Shown: positions 9,418 through 18,300, counted from the stretch's first letter. The stretch: DNA of 64,000 bases from Neobacillus sp. CF12 (GCF_030348765.1 NZ_JAUCEU010000007.1:4685501-4749500); one strand, 5' to 3'. The notes: generated by a model not told the origin, from the letters alone. Made by a program: numbers and translations.

Positions 9418-10389
9418 ATGAAAAGACGTAATGTGTATATCGGAATGGCGCTAATTGCTATCGTTACGGCTGCTGTCTTCACCCTGCTATTTATTAATAA
9501 TACAAAAGCAGTCGATACTGGATTATTAAAGGTTTTAGATCCAAATGGGGCTCCAAGCCATAGTCAATCTTTAACTGGCGATTTCAGTAAACCGATGGAT
9601 AAGCCTATGGATATAGCGGTAAGTAGTTCTTTCACTTATGTCACGGATACGAATAATAAACGTGTACTAACATTTGATTCTGGTGGCAATCTACTTTACT
9701 CATTTGGTGAGGACGGTAATGGTGAGGGACAATTCAAATTCCCATATGGAATTTCAATTGATGAAAATGGAAAAGTGTTTGTAGCAGATTTGTATAATGG
9801 TAAGATTTCAATCTTTGATGAAAAAGGGAAATTTATTGAATACTTTGCACCTGAAGCTAATAAGGATGGGAAAATTTCCGCTCCTGCTGCTTTAAGGATT
9901 ATTGATAAAAAGGTTTATGTCACAGATATTAAAGCTAACAAAGCCTATGTATTTGATATGAGCGGTAAGCTGCTTCTTGAGGTTGGTAAGCCTGGAGTAA
10001 ATGACGGCGAGTTTAACTCTCCAAATGGCATTACAGCTGATGAAGAAGGTAACATTTATGTTGTTGACACTGGTAACCAACGCGTACAGATTTTTGATAA
10101 ACATGGAAAGTTTATCAAAATAATTAATGGTACTAACGATGGAAAAGGTGAATCCGTTTTTGTTAACCCAAGAGGAATTGGTATCGACAGCACCGGCAAG
10201 ATGTATGTTGTCAGCAATCTAACCCACATGGTTTATGGTTTTGATAAAGATGGTAAAAAAATCTTCCAAATGGGCGGAATGGGTGAACAGAATGGACAAT
10301 TCTATCTACCTAATGGTTTGTTTATCGATGATAAAGACAATGTGTATATTACGGATACCTTAAACCTCAGGGTACAGGTTTTTAACTAA
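9418..10389 (+). CDS. Membrane-anchored six-bladed NHL beta-propeller
   Basis: 323 residues with an N-terminal signal-anchor helix (about 7-27). Six NHL-type repeats follow, seen as the recurring hydrophobic-P-G-I pattern (FPYGISID, SPNGITAD, NPRGIGID, LPNGLFID) with VXVXDXXNXRVQXFD strands. NHL propellers are protein- or ligand-binding platforms. It starts 2 nt after the TPR stop codon, so the two are translationally coupled and probably act together. It has no heme motif. It ends the first cytochrome operon. A scaffold or assembly factor for the secreted cytochromes is the most natural guess. Confidence 0.85.
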   Translation: MKRRNVYIGMALIAIVTAAVFTLLFINNTKAVDTGLLKVLDPNGAPSHSQSLTGDFSKPMDKPMDIAVSSSFTYVTDTNNKRVLTFDSGGNLLYSFGEDGNGEGQFKFPYGISIDENGKVFVADLYNGKISIFDEKGKFIEYFAPEANKDGKISAPAALRIIDKKVYVTDIKANKAYVFDMSGKLLLEVGKPGVNDGEFNSPNGITADEEGNIYVVDTGNQRVQIFDKHGKFIKIINGTNDGKGESVFVNPRGIGIDSTGKMYVVSNLTHMVYGFDKDGKKIFQMGGMGEQNGQFYLPNGLFIDDKDNVYITDTLNLRVQVFN

Positions 10390-10533
10390 TCTAGTCAAAA
10401 TATGGTAATCACTTTTTTTCCTTACATTTAAGGGGGTGGTTTAGAAAAAGATACTGCAAATAGAGGTTTTATAGGTTAATTTACTTAAAAAAACAGAGAG
10501 AAAAAAAGAGAGATTTACTTGGGAGGTTAAAGA

Positions 10534-12060
10534 ATGAGAAAGTTTAGTTTAAGCTTTTTATTTGCACTTATGCTGTTCAGTATGTTTGCGATTGCGGCAT
10601 CTGCGCAAGGCGAATTGTATAACCCTGAAAACGGCGAGATAACTCCAGGTGTAGTTGGAGATAATATTGAAAATGCAAACGATACTGCTGAAGGTATTGA
10701 CGTAAATGATGGTTCTACTGCTAAAACTGTAAAGAAAAATTTAACTGGCCACAACGTTCATACGTCTTACCAGAATAACACAAACTCTTGTGCAAGCTGT
10801 CACCAAACACATACTTCACAAGGTGACCAATTATTATTTGCGGATACAGTTTATAACACTTGTACTGCTTGTCATGATGGCACATTAGGATACTTAAACG
10901 TTTTTGCTGATGGAAAAAATGCTAAGACAACTGGTGCAGGTACCTTCGGTGGTACTCACGGTGGATCACAACACATGGCAAACGATTCTATTAAAATTGG
11001 TGCGGCTCCTGGTGGAAATCCAGTAGAAACTTCCAAGACTAAGGGAACTATGTGGGGAGAAAGCTTCAACTGTGCAAGCTGTCATGCTCCACACGGATCA
11101 TACTCTGACCGTTTACTTCAGTACAATCCAAATGGAATTGGTTCAATGCCTGCTTCTCAGGGTGGTTTACAATTAGAAAACGTTCCTGTGGTTGATACTT
11201 TAACAGGTCAAACTGCGCCGGTAGTATTACTACGTACTGAAGATACTACAACTGGTACAGTAACAGTGGCTCAATATAACAAAGGTACATCTGGATATAC
11301 AAAATCTACTGCTCCATGGTTATATGGTTATGACAACCGTACAAATGGTTTAACTTACTGGTCACGTTTAGTTAAAGCGGATGGTACTATTGCTGCTTAC
11401 GGTTCAACAGCTGGTGTTTATTTCTCTTACGATCATGCTGAAGCATATTCTACTACTGCAGCTGGTGCGGCTGCATTAAAAACTGCTGATAAAGGTTTCA
11501 TCGCTCGTCCAGTAGTTGTTGAAATGGCTAAAGACGGTCACAACACTATTCAGAGTGCTTACTGGTCCGGAGCTGATATTTCTAAATTTGAAGGTAAAAC
11601 TGCACAAGAATTAACAGACCTTGGATACAAAGTATCAGCAACTAATGTTGTAACAAACGTTGGTGTACAAATGTCTAAATTCTGTGCTGCTTGTCACACT
11701 GACTACCTACAAGCTAATGCTGATGGAAAGAAATCTCACTTTGGTAACGAAACTGCTGCATACCGTCACAGCACAAACAGTGACTCTTACACTTGCGTAC
11801 GCTGCCACTTTGGTCACGGTACTGATGCTTACATCATGAAGGATTCACTTGGACGTACAATTAATGACTTAGTAACAAACAATATCATGAATGAAACTGA
11901 AGCCTTAAACTACATGCAAGATAACAATGCTTCTTCTGCACTTAAGAAGTTCACTAACATGTCAGTTTGTTGGGCTTGTCACAACAGCTCACACGCTGAA
12001 ACAATTAAGAACGCAGAGCGTCGTGCTGATCACCCATCTGGTATGCCAGCTGGAAACTAA
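10534..12060 (+). CDS. Secreted hexaheme cytochrome c
   Basis: 508 residues with a clear Sec signal peptide (cleavage after ASA, about residue 24), giving a ~484-residue exported protein. Six CXXCH sites lie at about Cys86, 110, 180, 384, 421 and 479, several in the doubled-CXXCH form (NVHTSY...CASCHQTHT). A ~200-residue non-heme stretch rich in Gly/Thr/Ala separates sites 3 and 4. Arginine is encoded almost only by CGT/CGC and GCT, GGT and AAC are favoured, unlike the flanking genes, which points to very high expression. GGGAGG precedes the ATG, and the 144-nt gap from the previous gene suggests its own promoter. Six hemes on a ~400-500-residue secreted chain recalls OmcS-type filament cytochromes; homology is not established. 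Confidence 0.85.
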   Translation: MRKFSLSFLFALMLFSMFAIAASAQGELYNPENGEITPGVVGDNIENANDTAEGIDVNDGSTAKTVKKNLTGHNVHTSYQNNTNSCASCHQTHTSQGDQLLFADTVYNTCTACHDGTLGYLNVFADGKNAKTTGAGTFGGTHGGSQHMANDSIKIGAAPGGNPVETSKTKGTMWGESFNCASCHAPHGSYSDRLLQYNPNGIGSMPASQGGLQLENVPVVDTLTGQTAPVVLLRTEDTTTGTVTVAQYNKGTSGYTKSTAPWLYGYDNRTNGLTYWSRLVKADGTIAAYGSTAGVYFSYDHAEAYSTTAAGAAALKTADKGFIARPVVVEMAKDGHNTIQSAYWSGADISKFEGKTAQELTDLGYKVSATNVVTNVGVQMSKFCAACHTDYLQANADGKKSHFGNETAAYRHSTNSDSYTCVRCHFGHGTDAYIMKDSLGRTINDLVTNNIMNETEALNYMQDNNASSALKKFTNMSVCWACHNSSHAETIKNAERRADHPSGMPAGN

Positions 12061-12068
12061 AAAAATAA

Positions 12069-12155
12069 GCTAACAATTAGCTGCAACTAATTATTAGCTC
12101 AAAATTAAATGTTCGGAAAATAGGGTGTTATGCTATTGCATAGCACCTTATTATT
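12069..12155 (+). terminator. Tandem hairpins after the hexaheme gene
   Basis: An imperfect hairpin (GCTAA.AATTAG / CTAATT.TTAGC, 12069-12098) is followed by GGTGTTATGC / GCATAGCACC (12124-12147) and a short T-rich tail (TTATTATTT). The second is the likely terminator. The rest of the gap to 12364 is AT-rich and shows no gene. Confidence 0.6.
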
Positions 12156-12364
12156 TGCAATTATTTTACCAATAATGTCATAAAATTGTCAATAATATTA
12201 ACTTGCATTTTGAAAGTCTAATAATTGCTATTTTTACAATCTATATATGAATATTTGTTGAATTATCACCTCATTCTCTAGAACCTTCCTATTAATAGGA
12301 ATAAAATATATATAGAGAGCAACAATTTGCGAAAAGCAAATATAGTAGAAATGAGAGGTGCTAA

Positions 12365-14536
12365 ATGAGGTATAGAGGCCTTCTGCATAAAACCAAATTC
12401 CAAGTATTTGTCATACTTGTTTTGTGTATTCAACTGATAGGGCCGCCACCATTGTCGCCCATATCAAGCGTTAAGAGTGAGGGGCTAGAACCAACGATAG
12501 TGATTACTTCACCTGTATCTGGCAGTTCTTTAAATGAAGAAGACGTAGTCATTACCGGTTCAGTAGAGAATTTTCCGATAGAAGCCCTTGTCAAACTTTA
12601 CTTGGATGAAGTAGAAATCGAAACACCTATTCAGGTGGTTGATAAAACATGGTCCACGCAGCTCACCCTATCTAAAGGTAGTCATACAATCTTGGCTCAA
12701 TCGGAAGTTGAAGGTATACAAATTGTTTCTGACCCCGTTGAAATTACGATTGATCCAATCTTACCAATAATGAGCATGACCAAACCGATTAATGGAGAGT
12801 TTGTAAATGTAAAAGTCTTAGAGGGAAGCACAGAACCATCGGCTACAGTGAAAATTTGTATGGACTGTACAATGGATTCTGATGACATAATCATTGGATC
12901 GTGGTCTTCCATACAGGCTGATAGCACGGGGAAATGGGTGTATCAAAATCCCGAGTTAACGGAAGGAAATCATACAGTCTATGCGAAAGCGATTGACAGT
13001 AAAGGTAACACTTCAAATGTAATTAAGGTTGAGTTTCATGTAGATACATTGCGACCTCAAGTATTGCCAGATGTTTTTCCGAAACAGGATATGACGCAAG
13101 TTCCATTAAACCCAGTCATAAAGGTGAAAATCTCTGATGCTAACGTTTTAAATGAAGCAGAAATAAAGACTAGCATCAATGTATCTCAAAATGGTACGAA
13201 GGTTGAAGGGACTATCAACTATAATCGAGATACAAAAGAGATTACCTTCACCCCCTTAGAAGCATTGACACCAAGTAAAAAATACAATGTTTTCATTAGT
13301 CCATTGGGGATAATCGACGCAGCTAAAAATAGTGCATTTCCTAGATTTTGGTCTTTCACGACGGTCGGTATCAAGTCGGAAAAACACCCAAATCCACATG
13401 GCAGTTATACAAATAATGTAGATACATGTGGAAATTGCCATAGTACGCACAACGCACAGGATGCAAATTTGTTAGTAACAAAGACTAAGACTGAAACCAG
13501 TACGCCTGAGGTAATAACAATTGAGACCATAGCTGAAACAAACCAACCTAAGGATTTAGTTGCAGACAAATTCTGTATGTCCTGTCATGACGGAACAGTT
13601 GTGGCGCCACTCCCTGAAAATAGCAAAGCTGTTCATACCCACGATGCTGCTGTAGAGATTGACGGCACACCGAGCGGCAGTTCGTGTGGAAGTTGTCATA
13701 ATCCGCACTTGGAGCGATCAGAAAACAATCCTAACATGGCACAAGACCACATTACTTATACACATCAACCGTCTAATCAGGTCGATCCAAATAAGCCAAC
13801 TGAAGAAATTAGCAGCAAGGAACAATTATGTGAGTCATGTCATGAAAACGATAGTGCTGAGAAAATAGCGCATGAAGATGTAGAGTACTCCGTTTTCAAA
13901 TATAGTAAGTCTAGTACTGCAACGGGAATCTATGAAGATTATGAACTCTGCCTTCGTTGTCATAATGAAGATTTCAATAGTAAATATAACAAATCTGCGG
14001 ATATCGCAAGTCATTATAACAATTTGACAGAAGAAATCATGAAGCAGTATGAAAAAACGAACGGTCCATTATCCTTTGCTAACCGAGAGATTTCAGTTGC
14101 AGAGAAGAATTTTTCAGGACACATTATCGAAGCATTGGATGGCAGTCCTCTTGCAGGGCATTTGCCATGTGCAGAGTGTCACGATACCCATGGATCTAAC
14201 AATCTAAAGCAACTTAAAACATCGTTAGGTCACGAAAATGTACAGTCTTTTACAGCCGGAGATACAGATAGTAAAAACGTAAAAGTAGTATTGGACAACA
14301 AGGAAGTTGAATTTAGTATCTTATCTGATTCTAAGGGAAGAGCGTTCTGTCTGGCGTGTCACAACGGTACAACTGCAATCTATGGTGTAACAGGAGAAAA
14401 ATATGATACAGCACGGACCGAACATAAAACATATCCAAGTAAATCCTGTTCTTATTGTCATGGAAGAGGAGAGACAGAGGTCGAAAAAGCTTTAAGTGCA
14501 GCACATGCACCAAAAAAAGGGCTTATACCTAGATAA
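12365..14536 (+). CDS. Secreted octaheme protein with three Ig-like domains
   Basis: 723 residues. An N-terminal hydrophobic signal (about 12-30) leads into two Ig-like modules (about 40-125 and 130-225), then an SbsA-type Ig-like domain ending WSFTTVG (about 230-335). Eight CXXCH sites follow from Cys355 to about Cys695 (CGNCH, CMSCH, CGSCH, CESCH, CLRCH, CAECH, CLACH, CSYCH), several as CXXCHXXH. No LPXTG, SLH or lipobox is visible, so attachment to the wall would need the Ig domains or protein contacts. GAGAGGTGC lies just before the ATG. Arginine codons are mixed (AGA, CGA, CGG), unlike the upstream hexaheme gene. A wall-spanning or surface electron carrier is the likely role. Confidence 0.8.
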   Translation: MRYRGLLHKTKFQVFVILVLCIQLIGPPPLSPISSVKSEGLEPTIVITSPVSGSSLNEEDVVITGSVENFPIEALVKLYLDEVEIETPIQVVDKTWSTQLTLSKGSHTILAQSEVEGIQIVSDPVEITIDPILPIMSMTKPINGEFVNVKVLEGSTEPSATVKICMDCTMDSDDIIIGSWSSIQADSTGKWVYQNPELTEGNHTVYAKAIDSKGNTSNVIKVEFHVDTLRPQVLPDVFPKQDMTQVPLNPVIKVKISDANVLNEAEIKTSINVSQNGTKVEGTINYNRDTKEITFTPLEALTPSKKYNVFISPLGIIDAAKNSAFPRFWSFTTVGIKSEKHPNPHGSYTNNVDTCGNCHSTHNAQDANLLVTKTKTETSTPEVITIETIAETNQPKDLVADKFCMSCHDGTVVAPLPENSKAVHTHDAAVEIDGTPSGSSCGSCHNPHLERSENNPNMAQDHITYTHQPSNQVDPNKPTEEISSKEQLCESCHENDSAEKIAHEDVEYSVFKYSKSSTATGIYEDYELCLRCHNEDFNSKYNKSADIASHYNNLTEEIMKQYEKTNGPLSFANREISVAEKNFSGHIIEALDGSPLAGHLPCAECHDTHGSNNLKQLKTSLGHENVQSFTAGDTDSKNVKVVLDNKEVEFSILSDSKGRAFCLACHNGTTAIYGVTGEKYDTARTEHKTYPSKSCSYCHGRGETEVEKALSAAHAPKKGLIPR

Positions 14537-14549
14537 TTAGTAATCACTA

Positions 14550-14583
14550 AAAACAAGAGGATCTGCATCCTCTTGTTTTTTAT
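14550..14583 (+). terminator. Intrinsic terminator
   Basis: A 13-bp perfect stem (14550-14562 with 14566-14578), 3-nt loop and T run lie 14 nt after the octaheme gene at 12365. Confidence 0.9.
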
Positions 14584-14642
14584 TTTAAAATAATAAAACT
14601 TAACAGAACTGTTGAAAAGGTTAGGGAAATATACCTATTTTT

Positions 14643-14776
14643 GGTGGTACAATATTTTCTGAAAAAGGAATAATATGGAAATTCTCAATATTAGGATAGT
14701 GTTAATGTTCGTTAAATGCTAGTTAAATTAAGACCATGCTTCATGGGTTCAAAACTATCTATCTGGTCTTTTTTTA
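14643..14776 (+). promoter_or_regulatory. Possible leader peptide and attenuator
   Basis: An extended -10-like TGGTACAAT (about 14644) is followed by AAAAAGGA, then a 15-codon open frame at 14675-14722 (MEILNIRIVLMFVKC), then a terminator-like hairpin AAGACCA / TGGTCTT (14730-14770) with a seven-T tail. This lies between two cytochrome genes where no gene ends, so it may be a small RNA or a leader that controls the gene at 14856. Weakly supported. Confidence 0.35.
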
Positions 14777-14855
14777 TAATATTGCAAAAATAAGGAGGGT
14801 GTTGGAGTTTCAATATTATTGTTGGTTGTCTGAAAAATAGAAGGAGGCATGAAAA

Positions 14856-16808
14856 ATGTCCGTGAAAATGGGAAGTTTCAAGTTAAAAGGTAAGCAAATT
14901 ATTATAGGGATGATATTGATTATTACAGCATTTTTACTAGGAAACTTTATCGTTTCTGCAAGTGACACCTATTATTCAAATTATTCCCCTGCCAAAAATG
15001 CTGCTATCACAGCATCGAATACAAAAATATCTGTTTATATTAAAAGTGTTAATGAATTAAATAGTTCAAGCGCAATTTTGAAGGTAAATGGACAGCAAGT
15101 TCCAGCGACATTTACTGCCAAAAGCTACACTGGGGGCAAGGAAGGTACAATTAGTTTTAATGCAACAAACCTCAAAGATGGTGTGAACACTGTCGAGGTC
15201 AGTATGAATGATAAAGCCGATTCATCTATCGTGTATAACGATACGTGGACTTTTAATGTGGCTGAAGCACCAAAGATTACGAACATGGTCCCAGCGAACA
15301 ATAGTGAACAAGCTAGTCTAAATCAAGTATCTGCTGTTGTAACTGATAATGGTGCAATAAATTGGGATACTGTACAGTTGAAAATCAATAATGTAGTCAA
15401 AACTCCACTGGAGATAAATAAAGATACAGGAACAGTTTCGTTTGTTAACAACTTTTCAACCGGCAGTTATACTGCTTACCTAGAAGCAACAGATAGTGTC
15501 GGAAAAAAATCCACAAAGACATGGAAATTCATAGTTGATTCTACTGCACCAGAAATCACTAGTTTAAATTACTTTAAAGATGGTATGACACTCACTGATG
15601 GCCCACTAAAGTTGAGTATTGGGTTAAAGGATTTAGTAGATATCAAGGATAATGTAACCCTAAAATTAGACGGGGAACCTTTAGCGATAGATTTTAAATA
15701 TCCAGGTGAAATTGATTATTATGGCGATTATGTAATCACTTCTAGAAAGACTGCTACCTTAACATTTGAAAGAATGGTTCCTAACGGCAGCCATACATTA
15801 GAGTTATACACAGAAGATACTTTTGGAAATCAAATGACACGCACATGGAATTTTACTGCAGCCGTTAAACCGAAAATTTCAGATGTATCTCCGTTAAAAC
15901 ACGGTCTGAGTGATTTAAGGCCAACGATTTCAGCAGTGGTGACATCGCCAAATGGTGTGATAAACACTGATTCAATTATTGTAAAAGTAGATAATGAAGC
16001 AGTGACCTTCGATTTTGACCAGAGTAAAGGATTGGTAAGCTATATACCAACAAAGGACTTGAAAAATGAAAGTTATCACACAGTTTCTATAACGGTAGCC
16101 GATCAAACGGGGATTACTTTAGATAGGGAATGGAAGTTTTATTCTAATACCTATAAGGAAATGGATGATTCAAGTGCAGAAGCATGTACATCATGTCATG
16201 ACGATTCCAGCTTTGAAGGTTCAAATGGGGTATTGGAAAATGTCCATAAAGAAAAATTAAGCTTTAATGGAACTCATTCGAAAAATCGTTGTGAGAACTG
16301 TCATAATTATATCACTGTGGAAGCCGGATGTAGTCAGTGCCATGATGATCCGGAAGGTGATCAATATGCACATGTCCCACACGGTTCTACGCCAACGATC
16401 CATTATCAGGCTAAAAACTTTGATCCTAATTTCCCAGTTCGCGTAGTGGAAAACCGTTCCATGAATGATTGTATTATCTGCCACCAGCCAGGATCTGGGG
16501 TAAAAGGATATCAGGGCTATTTAACAATCCCAACAAGAACCCTAAACAACCATGATATTCCTGAACTGCACAAAACGGAGGATACATGTACTCAATGTCA
16601 TGCAAAATCCTTAACAAGCGAACATGCAAGAGAAGACAGAACCGATAAAAATAATGATGCGATGACCTGTAAGACCTGTCATGAAAGTACCGATCCTGTT
16701 GTGACCAAGGCAATTAGTGAAGGAAATTCGTCCTGTTCATCTTGTCATAAGCAACTTCATAACGGTGTACACAGCGACTGTAAAAAATGTCATACTAACA
16801 GTTATTAA
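14856..16808 (+). CDS. Secreted octaheme protein with Ig-like repeats
   Basis: 650 residues with a signal sequence (about 14-34, cleavage near VSA|SD). Four Ig-like repeats follow (about 37-135, 140-225, 228-335, 340-430), each ending in a WXFXV/WNF strand. Eight CXXCH motifs from Cys444 to the C-terminus fill the last third (CTSCH, CENCH, CSQCH, CIICH, CTQCH, CKTCH, CSSCH, CKKCH). The architecture parallels the gene at 12365, Ig-like stalk then heme domain, but with closer heme spacing. AGAAGGAGG lies upstream of the ATG. No wall-anchor motif is visible. It is followed by a strong terminator, ending the cytochrome locus. Confidence 0.8.
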   Translation: MSVKMGSFKLKGKQIIIGMILIITAFLLGNFIVSASDTYYSNYSPAKNAAITASNTKISVYIKSVNELNSSSAILKVNGQQVPATFTAKSYTGGKEGTISFNATNLKDGVNTVEVSMNDKADSSIVYNDTWTFNVAEAPKITNMVPANNSEQASLNQVSAVVTDNGAINWDTVQLKINNVVKTPLEINKDTGTVSFVNNFSTGSYTAYLEATDSVGKKSTKTWKFIVDSTAPEITSLNYFKDGMTLTDGPLKLSIGLKDLVDIKDNVTLKLDGEPLAIDFKYPGEIDYYGDYVITSRKTATLTFERMVPNGSHTLELYTEDTFGNQMTRTWNFTAAVKPKISDVSPLKHGLSDLRPTISAVVTSPNGVINTDSIIVKVDNEAVTFDFDQSKGLVSYIPTKDLKNESYHTVSITVADQTGITLDREWKFYSNTYKEMDDSSAEACTSCHDDSSFEGSNGVLENVHKEKLSFNGTHSKNRCENCHNYITVEAGCSQCHDDPEGDQYAHVPHGSTPTIHYQAKNFDPNFPVRVVENRSMNDCIICHQPGSGVKGYQGYLTIPTRTLNNHDIPELHKTEDTCTQCHAKSLTSEHAREDRTDKNNDAMTCKTCHESTDPVVTKAISEGNSSCSSCHKQLHNGVHSDCKKCHTNSY

Positions 16809-16825
16809 ATAAAATAGTTCACTTC

Positions 16826-16861
16826 AAAAACTCTCCATTTGTAAAAGATGGAGAGTTTTTT
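16826..16861 (+). terminator. Intrinsic terminator
   Basis: A 13-bp perfect stem (16826-16838 with 16848-16860) ending in a T run closes the cytochrome locus. Confidence 0.9.
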
Positions 16862-16894
16862 GTGTGGATTTAAAATGTATAACTATTCTCATTT

Positions 16895-16924
16895 TTGAAA
16901 TTCCACCTACTATCAGGCTATAAT
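16895..16924 (+). promoter_or_regulatory. Probable prfB promoter
   Basis: TTGAAA and TATAAT are separated by 18 bp, about 70 nt before the prfB start. Confidence 0.65.
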
Positions 16925-16994
16925 GGTAAAGGAACATACGAACGCCCATGACATATGCTAGAAATAGACCGTAATTTTTATAGAGGTGACGAAA

Positions 16995-18096
16995 ATGGAA
17001 TTAGCAGAAATTCGAAATGAGCTTGAAAAAACAGCTAAACGTTTAGCGGACTTTAGGGGGTCTCTTTGACCTAGAAAATAAAGAAGCACGCATAGCTGAA
17101 CTTGATGATCAAATGCTTCATCCTGACTTCTGGAATGACCAGCAGGCGGCCCAAACCGTCATTAGTGAAGCAAATGCACTAAAGGATCAGGTAAATGAGT
17201 TTAGCGACTTGTTTGAAACATTTGAGAATCTTGAAGTAAGCTATGAACTAGTAAAAGAAGAAAGTGATGCAGAACTACAAGCAGAACTTGAGAATGAGTT
17301 AATCAAATTAACCACAAGATTAAATGACTTTGAACTTCAACTGCTTTTAAGTGAAGAATATGATAAACATAATGCAATTTTAGAGTTGCACCCAGGTGCT
17401 GGCGGAACTGAGTCACAAGACTGGGGCTCAATGCTTCTTCGTATGTATACACGTTGGGCAGAGAAAAAGGGTTTCAAGGTTGAAACACTCGATTATCTTC
17501 CTGGTGATGAAGCGGGGATAAAAAGTGTAACCCTGGCGATAAGAGGACATAACGCTTACGGTTATTTAAAAGCTGAAAAAGGTGTGCACCGATTAGTGCG
17601 AATTTCACCGTTTGATGCATCAGGACGCCGCCATACATCGTTTGTATCGTGTGAGGTAATGCCTGAATTCAATGATGAGATTCAAATTGATATCCGTACA
17701 GAAGACCTTAAAATCGATACCTATCGAGCGAGTGGAGCGGGTGGACAGCATATCAATACAACCGATTCTGCTGTTAGGATTACGCACACACCAACTGGAG
17801 TAGTTGTTACCTGTCAATCTGAACGTTCACAAATTAAAAACCGAGAATCAGCCATGAAAATGCTGAAAGCTAAGCTTTACCAACGCGAAATTGAGCAGCA
17901 GGAAAAAGAACTGTTAGAAATTCGCGGTGAACAAAAGGAAATCGGTTGGGGAAGTCAAATCCGTTCCTACGTCTTCCATCCATATTCCATGGTAAAGGAT
18001 CACCGGACAAGTGCCGAGAGCGGAAACGTTCAGGGTGTTATGGACGGCGACATAGATCAATTTATCGATGCGTACCTTCGATCAAGAATTTCATAA
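16995..18096 (+). CDS. prfB: Peptide chain release factor 2, with programmed +1 frameshift
   Basis: RF2 recognises UGA and UAA and triggers peptidyl-tRNA hydrolysis. The first 24 codons end AGG GGG TCT CTT TGA (stop at 17067-17069); after a +1 slip at CTT the frame continues GAC CTA GAA from 17068. The product is 366 residues, equal to Bacillus RF2. The AGGGGG Shine-Dalgarno-like element just upstream, the slippery CTT and the TGA-C context are the classical autoregulatory signals: low RF2 favours frameshifting. The GGQ catalytic motif ([15 protein letters not shown]) and the SPF stop-codon recognition motif (RISPFDASG) are present. The start has GAGGTGA upstream. It must be annotated as a joined CDS (16995-17066, 17068-18096). 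Confidence 0.97.
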
Positions 18097-18100
18097 TAAA

Positions 18101-18142
18101 AAAGAAATGACGTGTGCAAATTTGCATACGTCATTTCTTTTT
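18101..18142 (+). terminator. prfB terminator
   Basis: A 13-bp stem (18101-18113 with 18128-18140), extended by an inner GTGCAAA/TTTGCAT pairing and followed by T, directly after prfB. Confidence 0.85.
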
Positions 18143-18143
18143 A

Positions 18144-18300
18144 AAGGTCATCATGATGGCTTCATGGTGTCCACTATTAGGAAATTCCAATGATTAAGGT
18201 CATCATGACAGCTTCATGATACCCGCTATTAGGAAATTCCAATGATTAAGGTCGCCATGACGGCTTCATGGTACCCACCTTAATGTAATTCTCATGAAAA
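18144..18300. repeat. 52-bp tandem repeat, about three copies
   Basis: Units begin at 18144, 18196 and 18248, each opening AAGGTCATCATGA or a close variant and containing CTATTAGGAAATTCCAATGATT; the third copy decays into AATGTAATTCTCATGAAAA. No coding potential is seen in 18143-18430. The period equals that of the unrelated repeat at 2754. Confidence 0.85.
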
